Assembly (NCBI RefSeq): GCF_000003195.3
Contig: NC_012876.2
Span: 42,826,396-42,890,395, forward strand
Source: Sorghum bicolor
Taxonomy: Eukaryota; Streptophyta; Magnoliopsida; Poales; Poaceae
Length of the DNA stretch: 64,000 bases
Direction of reading: 5' to 3'
Shown here: one piece after another, positions 44,153 through 54,182 of the stretch
Layout: the number at the start of each line of letters is the position of its first letter
Position numbering within the stretch: position 1 is the first letter of the stretch
Program-made: the position numbers and the translations under genes
Notes under the pieces: generated by a model
The model's database searches: none
What the model saw: only the letters and a program-made list of their open reading frames with translations
Told to the model about the DNA's origin: nothing

Positions 44153-45547
44153 TCATTCGGCAATGAAATCGACCAGGGCTTGAGACTTGACAGTGGTGCG
44201 ACTCTGGAACTCCAAGGAAAATGGACATAATTCCATTGCCCATTTCACGATTCTGCCATTGGCGTCTTTATTGCGCAGGATGTCCCCGAGAGGGAAACTG
44301 GTTGTCACCAGGACTCGATGGCCGTCGAAGTAGTGCTTCAGCTTTCTTGACGTTATCAGGATGGCGTATATAAGCTTCTGTATTTGTGGGTACCTGGCCT
44401 TGGACTCATTTAAGACTTCGCTTATGAAGTAAACGGGTCTCTGGACCTTGAAGACGTGACCTGGTTCATCTCGCTCGACCACTATTGCCGTGGAAACAAC
44501 CCTGTCGGTTGCAGCAATGTAAAGGAGTAGGTCTTCATTGGGCTGAGGCGCTGTGAGGACAGGTGGTGAAGTGAGGAAGGTCTTAAGCTGAGTGAACGCA
44601 GCGTCGGCTTCCTCTGTCCAAGAAAATTTTTCTGACGCTTTCAATAGTTTGAAGAAAGGGAGGCCTTTTTCTCCCAGCCTTGAGATGAAACGACTGAGGG
44701 CGGCCATGCATCCGGTTAGCTTCTGAATATCCTTGACGTTCTTCGGTGGTCGCATGTCGAGTACGGCTTTGACTTTTGAAGGGTTTGGTCGTATGCCGTC
44801 GCGACTGACGACGTTGCCGAGCAGTAGACCGGAAGGAACGCCGAAAATGCATTTCTTGGGGTTGAGCTTCCACTTGTACCTATTGAGTGCCTTGAAGGTT
44901 CGGTCTAAGTTGTCGATTAGGGTGCTCGCGTCCCTTGTTTTTACGACCACGTCGTCCACATAGGCCTCGACGAGGTCATCGCGAATCTCGTCGTGGAGGC
45001 ATTGCTGGATGGCCCTTTGATAAGTGGCCCCGGCGTTTTTAAGTCCGAAAGACATGGTAGTGTAGCAGTATGCGCCGAAGGGTGTGATGAAGGATGTTTT
45101 GATCTGATCTTCTTCCTTTAGCGAGATCTGGTGATAACCAGAGTAGCAATCTAGAAAGGAGAGTAGTTCGCATCCGGCAGTTGAGTCGACCACCTCGTCG
45201 ATGCGAGGAAGACCAAAAGGATCTTTAGGACAGTGTTTGTTGAGATCGGTGTAATCAACGCACATTCTCCATTCATTATTCTTTTTGCGTACAAGAACCG
45301 GATTGGCGAGCCAATCGGGGTGATACACTTCTTTTATGAATCCGGCTGCTAGAAGCCGTGTTATTTCTGTCCTAATAGCCTCCTTTTTGTCACGAGCGAA
45401 CCGTCGCAGTTTTTGCTTGATTGGTCTTGCGGTCTTCGAGACATTTAAGGAGTGCTCGATCAGGTTTCGTGGGACACCGGGCATGTCTGCGGGTTTCCAT
45501 GCGAAAACGCTCACGTTGTCCCTTAGAAACCTGACGAGCGTGTCTTC
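44153..45547 (-). CDS. Tat2 reverse transcriptase and RNase H (between two stops)
   Basis: In frame with gag-PR after a TAG at 45548-45550 and running to a TGA at 44153-44155. RT motifs are intact: [41 protein letters not shown] and the catalytic box YVDD (about 44955-44966). The Ty3 RNase H follows ([30 protein letters not shown]). It copies element RNA into DNA and degrades the RNA template. The TAG replaces a CAG by a single C-to-T change and the TGA replaces TGG by G-to-A, both typical of methylcytosine decay. Programmed readthrough at the TAG is less likely but not excluded. Confidence 0.9.
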   Translation of the reverse strand, partial: EDTLVRFLRDNVSVFAWKPADMPGVPRNLIEHSLNVSKTARPIKQKLRRFARDKKEAIRTEITRLLAAGFIKEVYHPDWLANPVLVRKKNNEWRMCVDYTDLNKHCPKDPFGLPRIDEVVDSTAGCELLSFLDCYSGYHQISLKEEDQIKTSFITPFGAYCYTTMSFGLKNAGATYQRAIQQCLHDEIRDDLVEAYVDDVVVKTRDASTLIDNLDRTFKALNRYKWKLNPKKCIFGVPSGLLLGNVVSRDGIRPNPSKVKAVLDMRPPKNVKDIQKLTGCMAALSRFISRLGEKGLPFFKLLKASEKFSWTEEADAAFTQLKTFLTSPPVLTAPQPNEDLLLYIAATDRVVSTAIVVERDEPGHVFKVQRPVYFISEVLNESKARYPQIQKLIYAILITSRKLKHYFDGHRVLVTTSFPLGDILRNKDANGRIVKWAMELCPFSLEFQSRTTVKSQALVDFIAE

Positions 45548-48500
45548 CTATTTTGGATCCAGGTTAGCCCCGATGAGGGCTGTCTTCTCGGGGTTGCCTT
45601 CGACCAGCTGCACTTCTTTGTATTCCTTGGATTTTGAGTTCTTTCTGGCTGTCTCCTGCTCAGGTAATCGGAGCTGGTCGGGTGGCAGCTGTGCGGCTTG
45701 GTTTGCTGTTTCCGCCATGCGGATTGAGAGGTCGATTGCCTCGGTGATCTTGAAGCTTTCTTCTTCGCAGGTGTACGCGGTGTAGACGTTGCCTCTGACG
45801 GTTAGGACACCCTTCTCCGTGGGCATCTTAAGGACTATGTATGAGTAGTGCGGGACTGCCATGAACTTTGTCAGCGATGGGCGGCCCAGTATGGCGTGAT
45901 AGGTCCCGTCGAAATCCGCGACTACGAAGTTGATGAACTCCGTCCGGAAGTGATCGGATGTGCCAAATTGGACAGGCAATGTTATCTGTCCGAGGGGCAC
46001 CGAACTTTGACCTGGCAAAACCCCCCAGAATTGGGCGTCGTAAGGTTTTAGTTGTGCCGGTGATATCTTGAGGGCGGGCAGGCTGTTGCGGAAGAGGATG
46101 TCGATGGAGCTTCCCCCGTCCACGAGCACGCGCTCGAATCTGATGCTATTGATGCAGGGATCAAGAATCAGTGGGAAACGACCCGGCTCTGGGATAGCGG
46201 CCCACTGATCCTTCCTGCTGAACGAGATCTCCCTGTGGGACCACGCAGGAAATTTCGGATCTGCGATCAGCCCGTCCGTGCTGTCTATGTTGAGGCAGGC
46301 TCTCTTTAACAGCTTTCTTTCTCGCTTGGACTCAGTGGAGACCTTGCCCCCGAAAATGGAGTGGACCACGTCGGTGGGGCTGACGTATTGGTGTCGGGGG
46401 TCCCTGTCTTGGTCCTCATCCTCATCTTCGTGGTCGTGCCCGTCGCGCTTGTTATTTTTCTTGGCGGAGTCCTCTTGGGCGGCCCGCCGTGTATAGATAC
46501 TTTTGAGGACGCGGCACTCTTCCATGGTATGGTTAGACTTTGGGTGTAGCTGGCACGGTCCCTTCAACGTTTTGTTGTAGTCGTCTTGGTAGTCCCGTCG
46601 TCCATTGGGACGTTTGACCGTATTTACTTCGTGGTCGTATTCGCGAGGGCGCTTTCCTCTGAAGTCGTCGCGGCTGTCGCGCCGCCGATCCCAACCCTCT
46701 CGGTGATCGCGGTTGTCAGAGCGGCGGTGATTTCTGTTGTCGTAGCGGCCACGACCGTCATCTCGCCGGGAAGGCTGGTCGGGGCCTCTCGCATCGTCTC
46801 GGATTAGTTTTTCTGCGTCATCAGCATCGGCGTAATTTTTAGCCGTGGCGAGGAGCTCTGCTACCGTTGATGGGCGCTTACGCAACAGCTTGTTCCTCAG
46901 CGCTTCATGGAAACGCAAGCCCTTGATAAAGGCTGATATGGCCTCGTCATGAGAAATCTTCAGGATTTTGAGGCGCATATCCGAGAACCGTCGGATGTAA
47001 TCGCGCAGAGGTTCATTCTTCCTGTCTCTTATCCTTTCAAGGTCGTACTTGTTTCCGGGCTGCTCGCATGTGGCGATGAAGTTGTCGATGAAAGCCTGGC
47101 GTAGCTCATCCCAAGAGTCGAAGGAGTCCTCGGGCAAGCCGAGAAGCCACTGATGACCAGCCTGGTCGAGGACTACGGGGAAGTAGTTAGCCATGACGTG
47201 CTCATCTCCTGCCGCTGATCGGACGGCGATTTCATAGAGAGTGATCCAGTTCTCTGGATTTTCCTTGCCGTCGTATTTTTTAAGTTTTTCGAGCTTGAAA
47301 TTGCGGGGCCACACGACCTGGCGGAGGTGTGAGGAGAACTGTCTTAGGCCCGGAGGACCGTGGGTCGCATCGTACTCGATGCGGCGCAGGTTTTCGTGGA
47401 CTGCTCTCTCTGCGGCGCGCCTGTTGATGCGGTCCCGGGCATCTTTGGGAGGGATGTTGTGGCGGAGATCCCTGTGTTGATCTTCTTCTTGGCCGCGTAT
47501 GCCATGAAGAAGAATTTGCTTGCGGCGGCCATCGGCGTCCCGACCACCATCGTCGCGCCGCGAGTCCCCTCGACGGTTGTCGGGGGAGCGGCTGTGGTGA
47601 CGCCTGCTGGGTGAGACCTGGCTACGATTAGTCTGGTCGGAGGCGGCTTCCGTATAAGAGACGTCCCGGACTCTCTTGAGCAGAGTGGCTGTCTGTCCCA
47701 TTGCGGCGATCAGGTGTGCTCGGATGCTGGTCCGGACTCCCTGGCATTCGGGGGTGTCAGGAAGCCGATCCAGGTTGGCCATGGCGACAGCCACGTTGGC
47801 GCTTGGCGTTTTGTAGACTGGCTGGTCCCCGACCATGTCAAAAGCATCGTTGAGGTTGCTTGGTGGCATCTGTTGTTGCTCGTCCGCACGCCGTCGGGCG
47901 CGATCGGCGTTACGCTGTTCGCGGAGTTGCCTCTGGTCATCTGTTTCTCCGTCAACAGCCGGTTCGTCGGCGCTGACATTGAACACAATATCCCCTCGCC
48001 GGGGGGGGGGGAATATCGGGAATCGGTCGAAACCCGGGGGGTGTGAAGGAAAATCCAGGTCGTAGCCCTCGTCTTCGGTGTTTATAACCTCGGTGGGGAC
48101 GGAGCCGGTGCTTGAGTTGGTGCTGGAAACCTGGCCGTCCCGTAGCTCTCGGATTGTCACCATGTTGACATGGTGACGATTGTTCCTTGTCGGCGACCAA
48201 CCCGCCTTGCTGAAAACGGATTGGACATGCTGTGAGTAAACAGAGGCCGAGTTGTTCAGGCCGCGAGGATAGTCTTCCTTTTTGAGCTCGACGGATCGTC
48301 CTGAGGGGGTTGAGGTTATCGTCAGGGACGTTCCCAGCCGTTCGTGTGTGGCGACACGAGTTGGCCGGCGGGATTTCGAAAAATCCGCTCGAGCAGCTTG
48401 GTTGGGCCGGCGCAGAACTCCATCTATTAGTTGGGAGACTTCGAGTAGCTTGGAGTCAGCGCGATCGAGCGCTTGGAGGAGGTCCGAGCAGTCGATCTCC

Positions 48501-48700
48501 TTTCCCTTGTAGAGTGGGAACGGTGGTCGGGCGCTTGGTGCCGTCATGCGTGTGGTCGGAGACGGCGTGATCTCAGATTGGATCTGGATCTCCTTCGGAA
48601 CCGTGGTCGCGAAGCCGCCGATGCACGTCGTCCACGTGATCTGGCCGACGGTGAACGTGAGGCCTTCGGGCACGGTCGCGGAAGCTGGGATCGTGACCAT
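45548..48700 (-). CDS. Tat2 gag-protease, intact 1050-codon frame
   Basis: ATG at 48700 (MVTIPASATVPEGLTF), the first ATG after the PBS; reading upstream from here would run into the PBS. The N-terminal half is disordered and charged. The Gag core (retrotrans_gag family) is near residues 485-660 (MANYFPVVLDQAGHQWLLGL, DYIRRFSDMRLK). A basic Arg/Asp-rich stretch follows, then a zinc-knuckle variant CX2HX4HX4C (CQLHPKSNHTMEEC), where the second Cys is His as is usual in Tat elements. The aspartic protease motif LVDGGSSIDILF is near residue 860 (about 46120). The frame ends at TAG 45548-45550, directly before RT in the same frame. Gag forms the particle, and the protease processes the polyprotein. 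Confidence 0.9.
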   Translation of the reverse strand: MVTIPASATVPEGLTFTVGQITWTTCIGGFATTVPKEIQIQSEITPSPTTRMTAPSARPPFPLYKGKEIDCSDLLQALDRADSKLLEVSQLIDGVLRRPNQAARADFSKSRRPTRVATHERLGTSLTITSTPSGRSVELKKEDYPRGLNNSASVYSQHVQSVFSKAGWSPTRNNRHHVNMVTIRELRDGQVSSTNSSTGSVPTEVINTEDEGYDLDFPSHPPGFDRFPIFPPPRRGDIVFNVSADEPAVDGETDDQRQLREQRNADRARRRADEQQQMPPSNLNDAFDMVGDQPVYKTPSANVAVAMANLDRLPDTPECQGVRTSIRAHLIAAMGQTATLLKRVRDVSYTEAASDQTNRSQVSPSRRHHSRSPDNRRGDSRRDDGGRDADGRRKQILLHGIRGQEEDQHRDLRHNIPPKDARDRINRRAAERAVHENLRRIEYDATHGPPGLRQFSSHLRQVVWPRNFKLEKLKKYDGKENPENWITLYEIAVRSAAGDEHVMANYFPVVLDQAGHQWLLGLPEDSFDSWDELRQAFIDNFIATCEQPGNKYDLERIRDRKNEPLRDYIRRFSDMRLKILKISHDEAISAFIKGLRFHEALRNKLLRKRPSTVAELLATAKNYADADDAEKLIRDDARGPDQPSRRDDGRGRYDNRNHRRSDNRDHREGWDRRRDSRDDFRGKRPREYDHEVNTVKRPNGRRDYQDDYNKTLKGPCQLHPKSNHTMEECRVLKSIYTRRAAQEDSAKKNNKRDGHDHEDEDEDQDRDPRHQYVSPTDVVHSIFGGKVSTESKRERKLLKRACLNIDSTDGLIADPKFPAWSHREISFSRKDQWAAIPEPGRFPLILDPCINSIRFERVLVDGGSSIDILFRNSLPALKISPAQLKPYDAQFWGVLPGQSSVPLGQITLPVQFGTSDHFRTEFINFVVADFDGTYHAILGRPSLTKFMAVPHYSYIVLKMPTEKGVLTVRGNVYTAYTCEEESFKITEAIDLSIRMAETANQAAQLPPDQLRLPEQETARKNSKSKEYKEVQLVEGNPEKTALIGANLDPK

Positions 48701-48729
48701 CTTGTTCGCCGGAAAAGTTGCACGCACAC

Positions 48730-48747
48730 CCCCTACCTGGCGCGCCA
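48730..48747 (-). other. Tat2 primer-binding site
   Basis: Minus strand TGGCGCGCCAGGTAGGGG, one base inside the LTR. From memory it is complementary to the 3' end of plant tRNA-Arg(CCU) with CCA added. Confidence 0.8.
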
Positions 48748-48748
48748 C

Positions 48749-49210
48749 TGTCGACGAAAGCTAGTCGGCAGTCTACCTTGGGGTATACCCACGGTAGTAG
48801 TTTATCGGTAGACGGTGCGCAAACTACGAACTCGATGGTGACGCAAGACACGGACAAGCTTTTTATCCAGGTTCGGCCGCCGAGTTGGCGTAATACCTAC
48901 GTCCTGCGTCTGGTCGTATTGATTTGTGTTGAGAGAATATGATGTGTCCTAGGGGGGTCCCTTGCCCCTCCTTATATAGTCTGGAGGGCAGGGTTACAGA
49001 TCTGGAAACTAATCCTAGTCGGTTACAATTGCCATGGATAATTCGATATCAATTCCTATTCTAACCGACCAGAATCCTGCTTGATCTCCACATCTTGTTT
49101 CCTTGCGCGGAACTCCAGGTTGTCGGATCAAGCTTTGAACTCGTCTCGTAATGGGCCAAGCCTCCTGGCCCAAGTCCAGCCGTAAGGGTATAGGGGTTTA
49201 TACCCCCACA
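48749..49210 (-). repeat. Tat2 5' LTR
   Basis: 462 bp, with TATATAA on the minus strand at 48972-48978 driving the sense transcript. It is nearly identical to 37032-37493. Confidence 0.95.
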
Positions 49211-51074
49211 ACAAGCAAGAAGGTAACTAGCAAGCTACACAAGCTTAACAAATTACAAAAGCAACTACACAAGCACAAGTATATAAAGAAAGTAAATACA
49301 AGCTCGTGTATAGCGAATGCAAACCACCGAGAAGAGTAGACAATGTTGACACGGTGATTTTTACCGAGGTTCACTTGGTTGCCACCAAGCTACGTCCTCG
49401 TTGTGGCGATACACCCACTTGATGGATCACGAGCTAATTGGCATTCCAATGCCAAACCCTCAGCGGGTGCCGCACATCCACTCTCAAGATGGGGATCCTC
49501 CAAGCCACAAGCAATCCACGAGAGTTGCTCTTCGCGATCCCCGCAGGGTGAGCACCGTACCCCTCACAATCTCTTCTCCGGAGCACCGCACAATCTCCTT
49601 GCGTGCTTCGACGGAGTCACAAGCCACCAAGCCGTCTAGGAGGTGGCAACCTCCAAGAGTAACAAGCACCACCGGCTTGCAACACGAATACCTAGTGCCA
49701 CTTGATGCAATCTCTCAATGCAACGCACTAGAATCACTCACTCGCTATTGATTCGCACTCTTGCAAGCACAAGTGAGTTAGAGGCTTTCCTAGCACTCCC
49801 CAAGCATGGACACTAAGTCCCAAGGGTGCTCAGCACTTCCCAAGGCCGGCCACAACTTCTATTTATAGCCCCAAGGGCTAAACTAGCCGTTACCCTTCAC
49901 TGCGCAAAAGTCGACCACACCGGACGTGTCCTAGTTCACACCGGACGCGTCCGGTATTGACCAGACCAGCGTCTGGTGCTCTTGACTGTTAGAAAACTAG
50001 CCGTTGCCTCGGACACTGACAGGGCACCGGACTCTAGCTTTTGAAATACCGGACGCAAACTCAGAGAGCGTCGCAAAACTTGAACCAACACCGGTCGCCA
50101 CACCGGACACACACACCAGACGGTCCGGTGTGCACCGGACTCACACCCAGAGAGCTCTGCAAGAGGAGTTTGCACCAGACGCTAACTCGGACGCGTCCTA
50201 GTTCACACCGGACGCAAACTTAGAGAGTTTCACCGAGAAACGCTCTCATCGGACGAGGCACACCGGACTCTACGCGAAAACTGTTTCCGCGTCCGGTGCC
50301 TCAACTCGGACGCATCCGACCTCATACCGGACGCGTCCGGCCTGAAAGCCTGCGCGAAAAGTTTCTCAACTTCTACCCTTGCTTCCATATGCCAACACCA
50401 AAGTGTCTCCACACTTGTGCACGTGTGTTAGCATTATCACAACCATTTTTCAAGGGATTTAGCCTCTCAACTTGCCACGCTACTCCATCCTAACACGTAT
50501 GCAAAGTTAGATCACTCAAGTGGCACTAGATGACCGATATGCAAACAAGTTTGCCCCTCTTAATAGTACGGCCATCTATCCTAAATCCGGTCATAAACTT
50601 CTCTACACACCTATGACCGGTGAAATGGAAATGCCCTAGGTTATACCTTTGCCTTGCCTTTCCATTTTATCTCCTCCAATGTTGATGCAACACATGCACC
50701 AACCAATCACCAAAAGATATGATCCACTTCATATCATCATGTGATCATATTGGTTCATCGATCTTGACCTCACTTGCTCTTCACCGTTGCCTCGGTCCAT
50801 CGGCGCCAAGTCTTGCTCAAGCTTCACCGTCACACGCGGTCCCTCGCTTCAAAGCCTTCGACTTGCCCTTCACTCTTGCAACCGGTCCATCGAGCCAAGC
50901 CTCATCTTGATCTTCTCCACCTTGGTCACATGACTCCATGTCATGTCTCATATGCAATGAGCTCCTCCATCATCATATCATCACCTGTGGACTAATCTCC
51001 TGTGTATCTCACATAAACACTATTAGTCCACCTAAGTTGTCACTCAATTACCAAAACCAAACAAGGACCTTTTA
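49211..51074 (-). repeat. Element L 5' LTR, part 2
   Basis: Continues part 1 after Tat2, with the ACAAG duplication at 49211-49215. TATAAATA (minus strand) lies at 49860-49867. The palindrome cluster at 49915-50345 is shorter than in the 3' LTR. It ends ACCTTTTA, followed by CCAGT. Confidence 0.9.
49915..50345. repeat. Palindromic ACCGGACGCGTCCGGT cluster in U3 (5' LTR)
   Basis: Same motif cluster as at 30065-30560, lacking one unit of about 41 bp (after TTTTGAAATACC) and one of about 25 bp. Unit number therefore varies between LTRs of a single element. Confidence 0.8.
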
Positions 51075-51361
51075 CCAGTTAGTAGAAAGAGTTGATCAGA
51101 AGAGTGATGGAGTCATGAAGGACGTTCTTAGAAAACTATCAGGAGTGCTAGGCATATGTTATCCCCAGTCAGCCATCCCTGTGAAGATTGAGTCTAAAGA
51201 TTAGTTACCATTCCGCGATACTCTAATGTAAGTGTTTATTATACATATGTTTCCGTTATATAACATTGTTTCTGATACTATTCCTTTCTGTGTTGTATGT
51301 GTGGACTTCGTGCGCACACATATGGCTAGCCTGGTTTTGTCCTTTAAAACTGGGTGTGGCA
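51075..51361 (+). repeat. Element A 3' LTR, segment 3 of 3
   Basis: Resumes with CCAGT (duplication of L) and ends GGGTGTGGCA at 51361, similar to the GGGTGTGACA end of the T LTR. Net LTR length is about 3.57 kb. Confidence 0.75.
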
Positions 51362-54182
51362 AAATTCAAGATAACAATCATGTAGGATTTTACTAGGGTT
51401 ATCAAGATAGAGACATGCATATGATATATGAATTATTATGAGTGTGTAGGTAACAAGGATGGTCCCAAGTTATACTTAAACTTGCTTTATATCCAAAGAA
51501 ACTCATTTAGAGAACCTTCAGTTATGTTCTGGTCATCCTCTCTTAATCTTCAATGCCGATAAAATGATTCTCGTTCTCTACTCGTAGCAAGCACCACACA
51601 CAAATATACCAGCAACAAACAAAAACAACTAAGAATAGAACACCATACAACATTAAGCAACATATTAACAACAAGCTAATTTCTATGGTCACGAAACGCA
51701 TGAGACACCGATAAAGGAACTATCATTATAAAGAAACGACTACCGCGACTATATTGCAACAGAAAGAAAAGACTGTGTGCTTATTTATTCTAACTATGGA
51801 AAACAAAGTGAAAAGTTCTAATTCAAATTAGTCAAATTATATTCAATTTAGCAGCCAAAGTAAACTATTTATTTATAAATATTGACACTTAATTTAATTA
51901 AGTTAAACTTTAACCTAGTAAAAAAAAAGAGACATGTCAGAGCTTCTAAACATATTTTACGTGACATTGTTTAGGCTAAGCAAATTACAAGTTCAATAAT
52001 ATATTTATGTCGGTAGTTAATATATTAGCATTTATTTGTTTACATATGTAAAACCGAATTGCATGGCCTATGTTACTTTTTAATCGAAACTAGCTTAATT
52101 ACACATTAATCAAATTAATATCTAATTACGAACATATAATCATGTGACAACTAAATGAAAGCACTAATGTTTCAAGGTTGAACTAAGCATCTTATAATTC
52201 AAAAGAACTTAAAGTTAATATTAATTGGATTAACATTAACTTATGAAAGACCGAAGTATAATCCTTTTAATTAGAAACCCAACTGCATAAGCTTAAAGTA
52301 AATTAATATTTAACTTAGTATAAGATCATAAATATATATGATACAGAGAACATCACTACAAACTAACGCTAAGAGAGTGACTTGGAACACAGGCAATATA
52401 GATATACGCGAACGTGAGAACAGACATTGAGAGCAAAAGGAACAAATGAAAAAGCTCACCGGCGATTGTAGATGACAGAAATTAACAACACTCGATAGCG
52501 ATGAAATTGATGTCGAGTAATCTTGGAGAATGTGGACAGCAGATAGGTCTGAAATTTCAGTTTACATGTAATAGCTTGCAGCACCCATGAACTCAACGGG
52601 ACGGCAACTCCACATAATCGGACAGCACGCAGCAGCTCGGCGAACAGGTCGCGTGCACTAGCAACGCACACAGCAGCAGCTTGAATTTTTTCAGGACAGC
52701 GGCGGCGGCAAGAACTACCTCTGCCTTGATCGACGTGACACAGCAGCAGCGAACGTGCGTAGCTTTTGTAGATTGAATAATGCCGACACCAAACTCTACA
52801 TGAATTCAGCGAGTTGAATCAGATACGGCCGAGAAACCTCCAAAACGAACTCGAAGAGTTGCAAATTAATTCCCAGCGATGGCGGCTTGGAGCAGATGAG
52901 ACAAATGATGATCTGATGTTTTGTAGTGTTGGTGGTTACCTCTTGCAGGACTCGATGCAGATGTGGGGATGTACGAAGAGATCACCACGACAGCGGCCTA
53001 GGTGCATCAGCTGTGATGGATGGTCGGCGGTGCTAGCACGTACGATCGGTGAGGCACCATGTGACCGCTGGCCAGCAAATAGCAGATTGCTGCCAGGAAC
53101 AATGACTCGATTGGACCTGGCCACGTTGAAGATCAGAAGCAACATGGCAGGCAGCCTTGCTTGTTGCCAAGGAGAGGCCGGCATGGCATATTGGCGAGAG
53201 GCTAGCAGCAGCAACAAAACATGGCAGGGAAACTCGGAAGTTGTAGGTGGACGAAGAACTCTGGCGGCGGCGGCAGATTGTGTGGGTACTCATGGATTCG
53301 ATTAGAGTATTCAAGGGTTTAAAAGAAGATGCGGTAGAACAGCTTTGATATTTATAGACATATGGGTAAGTCTTTGCCGTGCACAACTTATAGATTAGAT
53401 GAGCAATGACCCAAGGAAAGAAAATAACTCTGCAAAGAGATCTAGCGTCCAACTGAGAGAGGAGAAAATTACGTCTTTCAAAAGATCATTATTTCCTATT
53501 ATATCATAACGTTAAGAAATAAAGGCCATAAAAGCAAAAGAACAAAACTGATAGGAGATGGATTAGAGTTAGGATTAATTATTTTCGGAATTATTTAATT
53601 TTATGGGCAAAATAATTTCAGAAAAGTCTAGAATTATTATTTAAGCCACGAAAAATATTCCAAAAGCTACGGAAATTCATGAGAAATTATCAGAGACACT
53701 ATGAAACAAGAGGAGCCCAAAAAAGTATTTGGAGCACATGATAAGATGATTCAGAGCATCTAAAAATTAAATTATGCTTATAGGAAAACGGGAAAGAATT
53801 CTAAAAAAAAGATGGAAAAATTTTTGAGAAGATTTAGAGATTGATTGACAGATAGGGAACTGAAAGGAGAGATTTAGGTTACAAAGAATAGATTTTGAGA
53901 AACTCCAAATGAAAGCATAAGCTGAAAAACAAAGATAAAGATGTGCCAGACGAGTACTAAACGTATTTTAAAGATTTTGCTCACTCACAACACACAAAGG
54001 AGCAACAAGCAAACATCATCTCAAATTGTATGCACCGGCATGTATGCACAACATTGTTGCTATGCTTCATGATAAAATTTAATTTAATGAAAAATTATTT
54101 TTCTTATATTTTCATGAGCACAAAGTACAAAACTAAATTAATTTTCATCTATTTTGAAAGGAGCAAATTTTAGAGTGTTACA
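51362..54182 (-). mobile_element. LTR B: Tekay-like LTR, minus strand, truncated by insertion of A
   Basis: Read on the minus strand, it starts TGTAACACTC at 54182 and aligns with 129-384 and 25895 to about 28105 of the element A LTR (for example 51580-51780 against 27690-27900). It stops at 51362 where A ends. AAATT (51362-51366) would be the right target duplication of A. No polypurine tract lies just upstream at 54183, so this is a 5' LTR or a solo LTR. The rest of B should lie left of A. ORFs at 52814-53305 and 53033-53452 are chance frames in the GC-rich part. Confidence 0.75.

Larger units (their letters stand above)
37032..49210 (-). mobile_element. Tat2: young, nearly intact Tat-lineage element with antisense gene
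   Basis: 12179 bp on the minus strand, flanked by ACAAG, with 462-bp LTRs at 37032-37493 and 48749-49210. They differ at two positions by eye, both G/A changes at CG sites (near 37431/49148 and 37465/49182). Sense order is PBS, gag-PR, RT-RNaseH, aRNH-integrase, then 3' non-coding DNA with a 70-bp tandem array and PPT. A six-exon gene lies on the opposite strand at 38943-42089. The dual RNase H and antisense gene place it in the Tat lineage (Retand, Grande and RIRE2 are relatives I recall). Sense coding is broken by two stop codons only, so it may be recently active or mobilisable in trans. Confidence 0.93.
28931..51074 (-). mobile_element. Element L: gag-only (TR-GAG-like) LTR element, Copia-type Gag
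   Basis: Complete minus-strand element inside the LTR of A. Its 3' LTR is 28931-31290 and its 5' LTR is 36592-37031 plus 49211-51074, split by Tat2. The internal region of 5301 bp encodes only Gag. No protease, RT, RNase H or integrase motif is visible in 31306-34542. PBS and PPT are present, so mobilisation in trans by a relative is plausible. The category TR-GAG (terminal-repeat retrotransposons with a GAG domain) describes this layout. On the minus strand the ends read TAAAAGG..CTTCA, so the usual initial TG is TA in both LTRs. Confidence 0.85.

Noticed and set aside
52814..53452. ORFs of 139 and 163 codons on opposite strands
   Set aside because: They overlap each other in the GC-rich part of LTR B, with no protein similarity I recognise and no conservation in LTR A.
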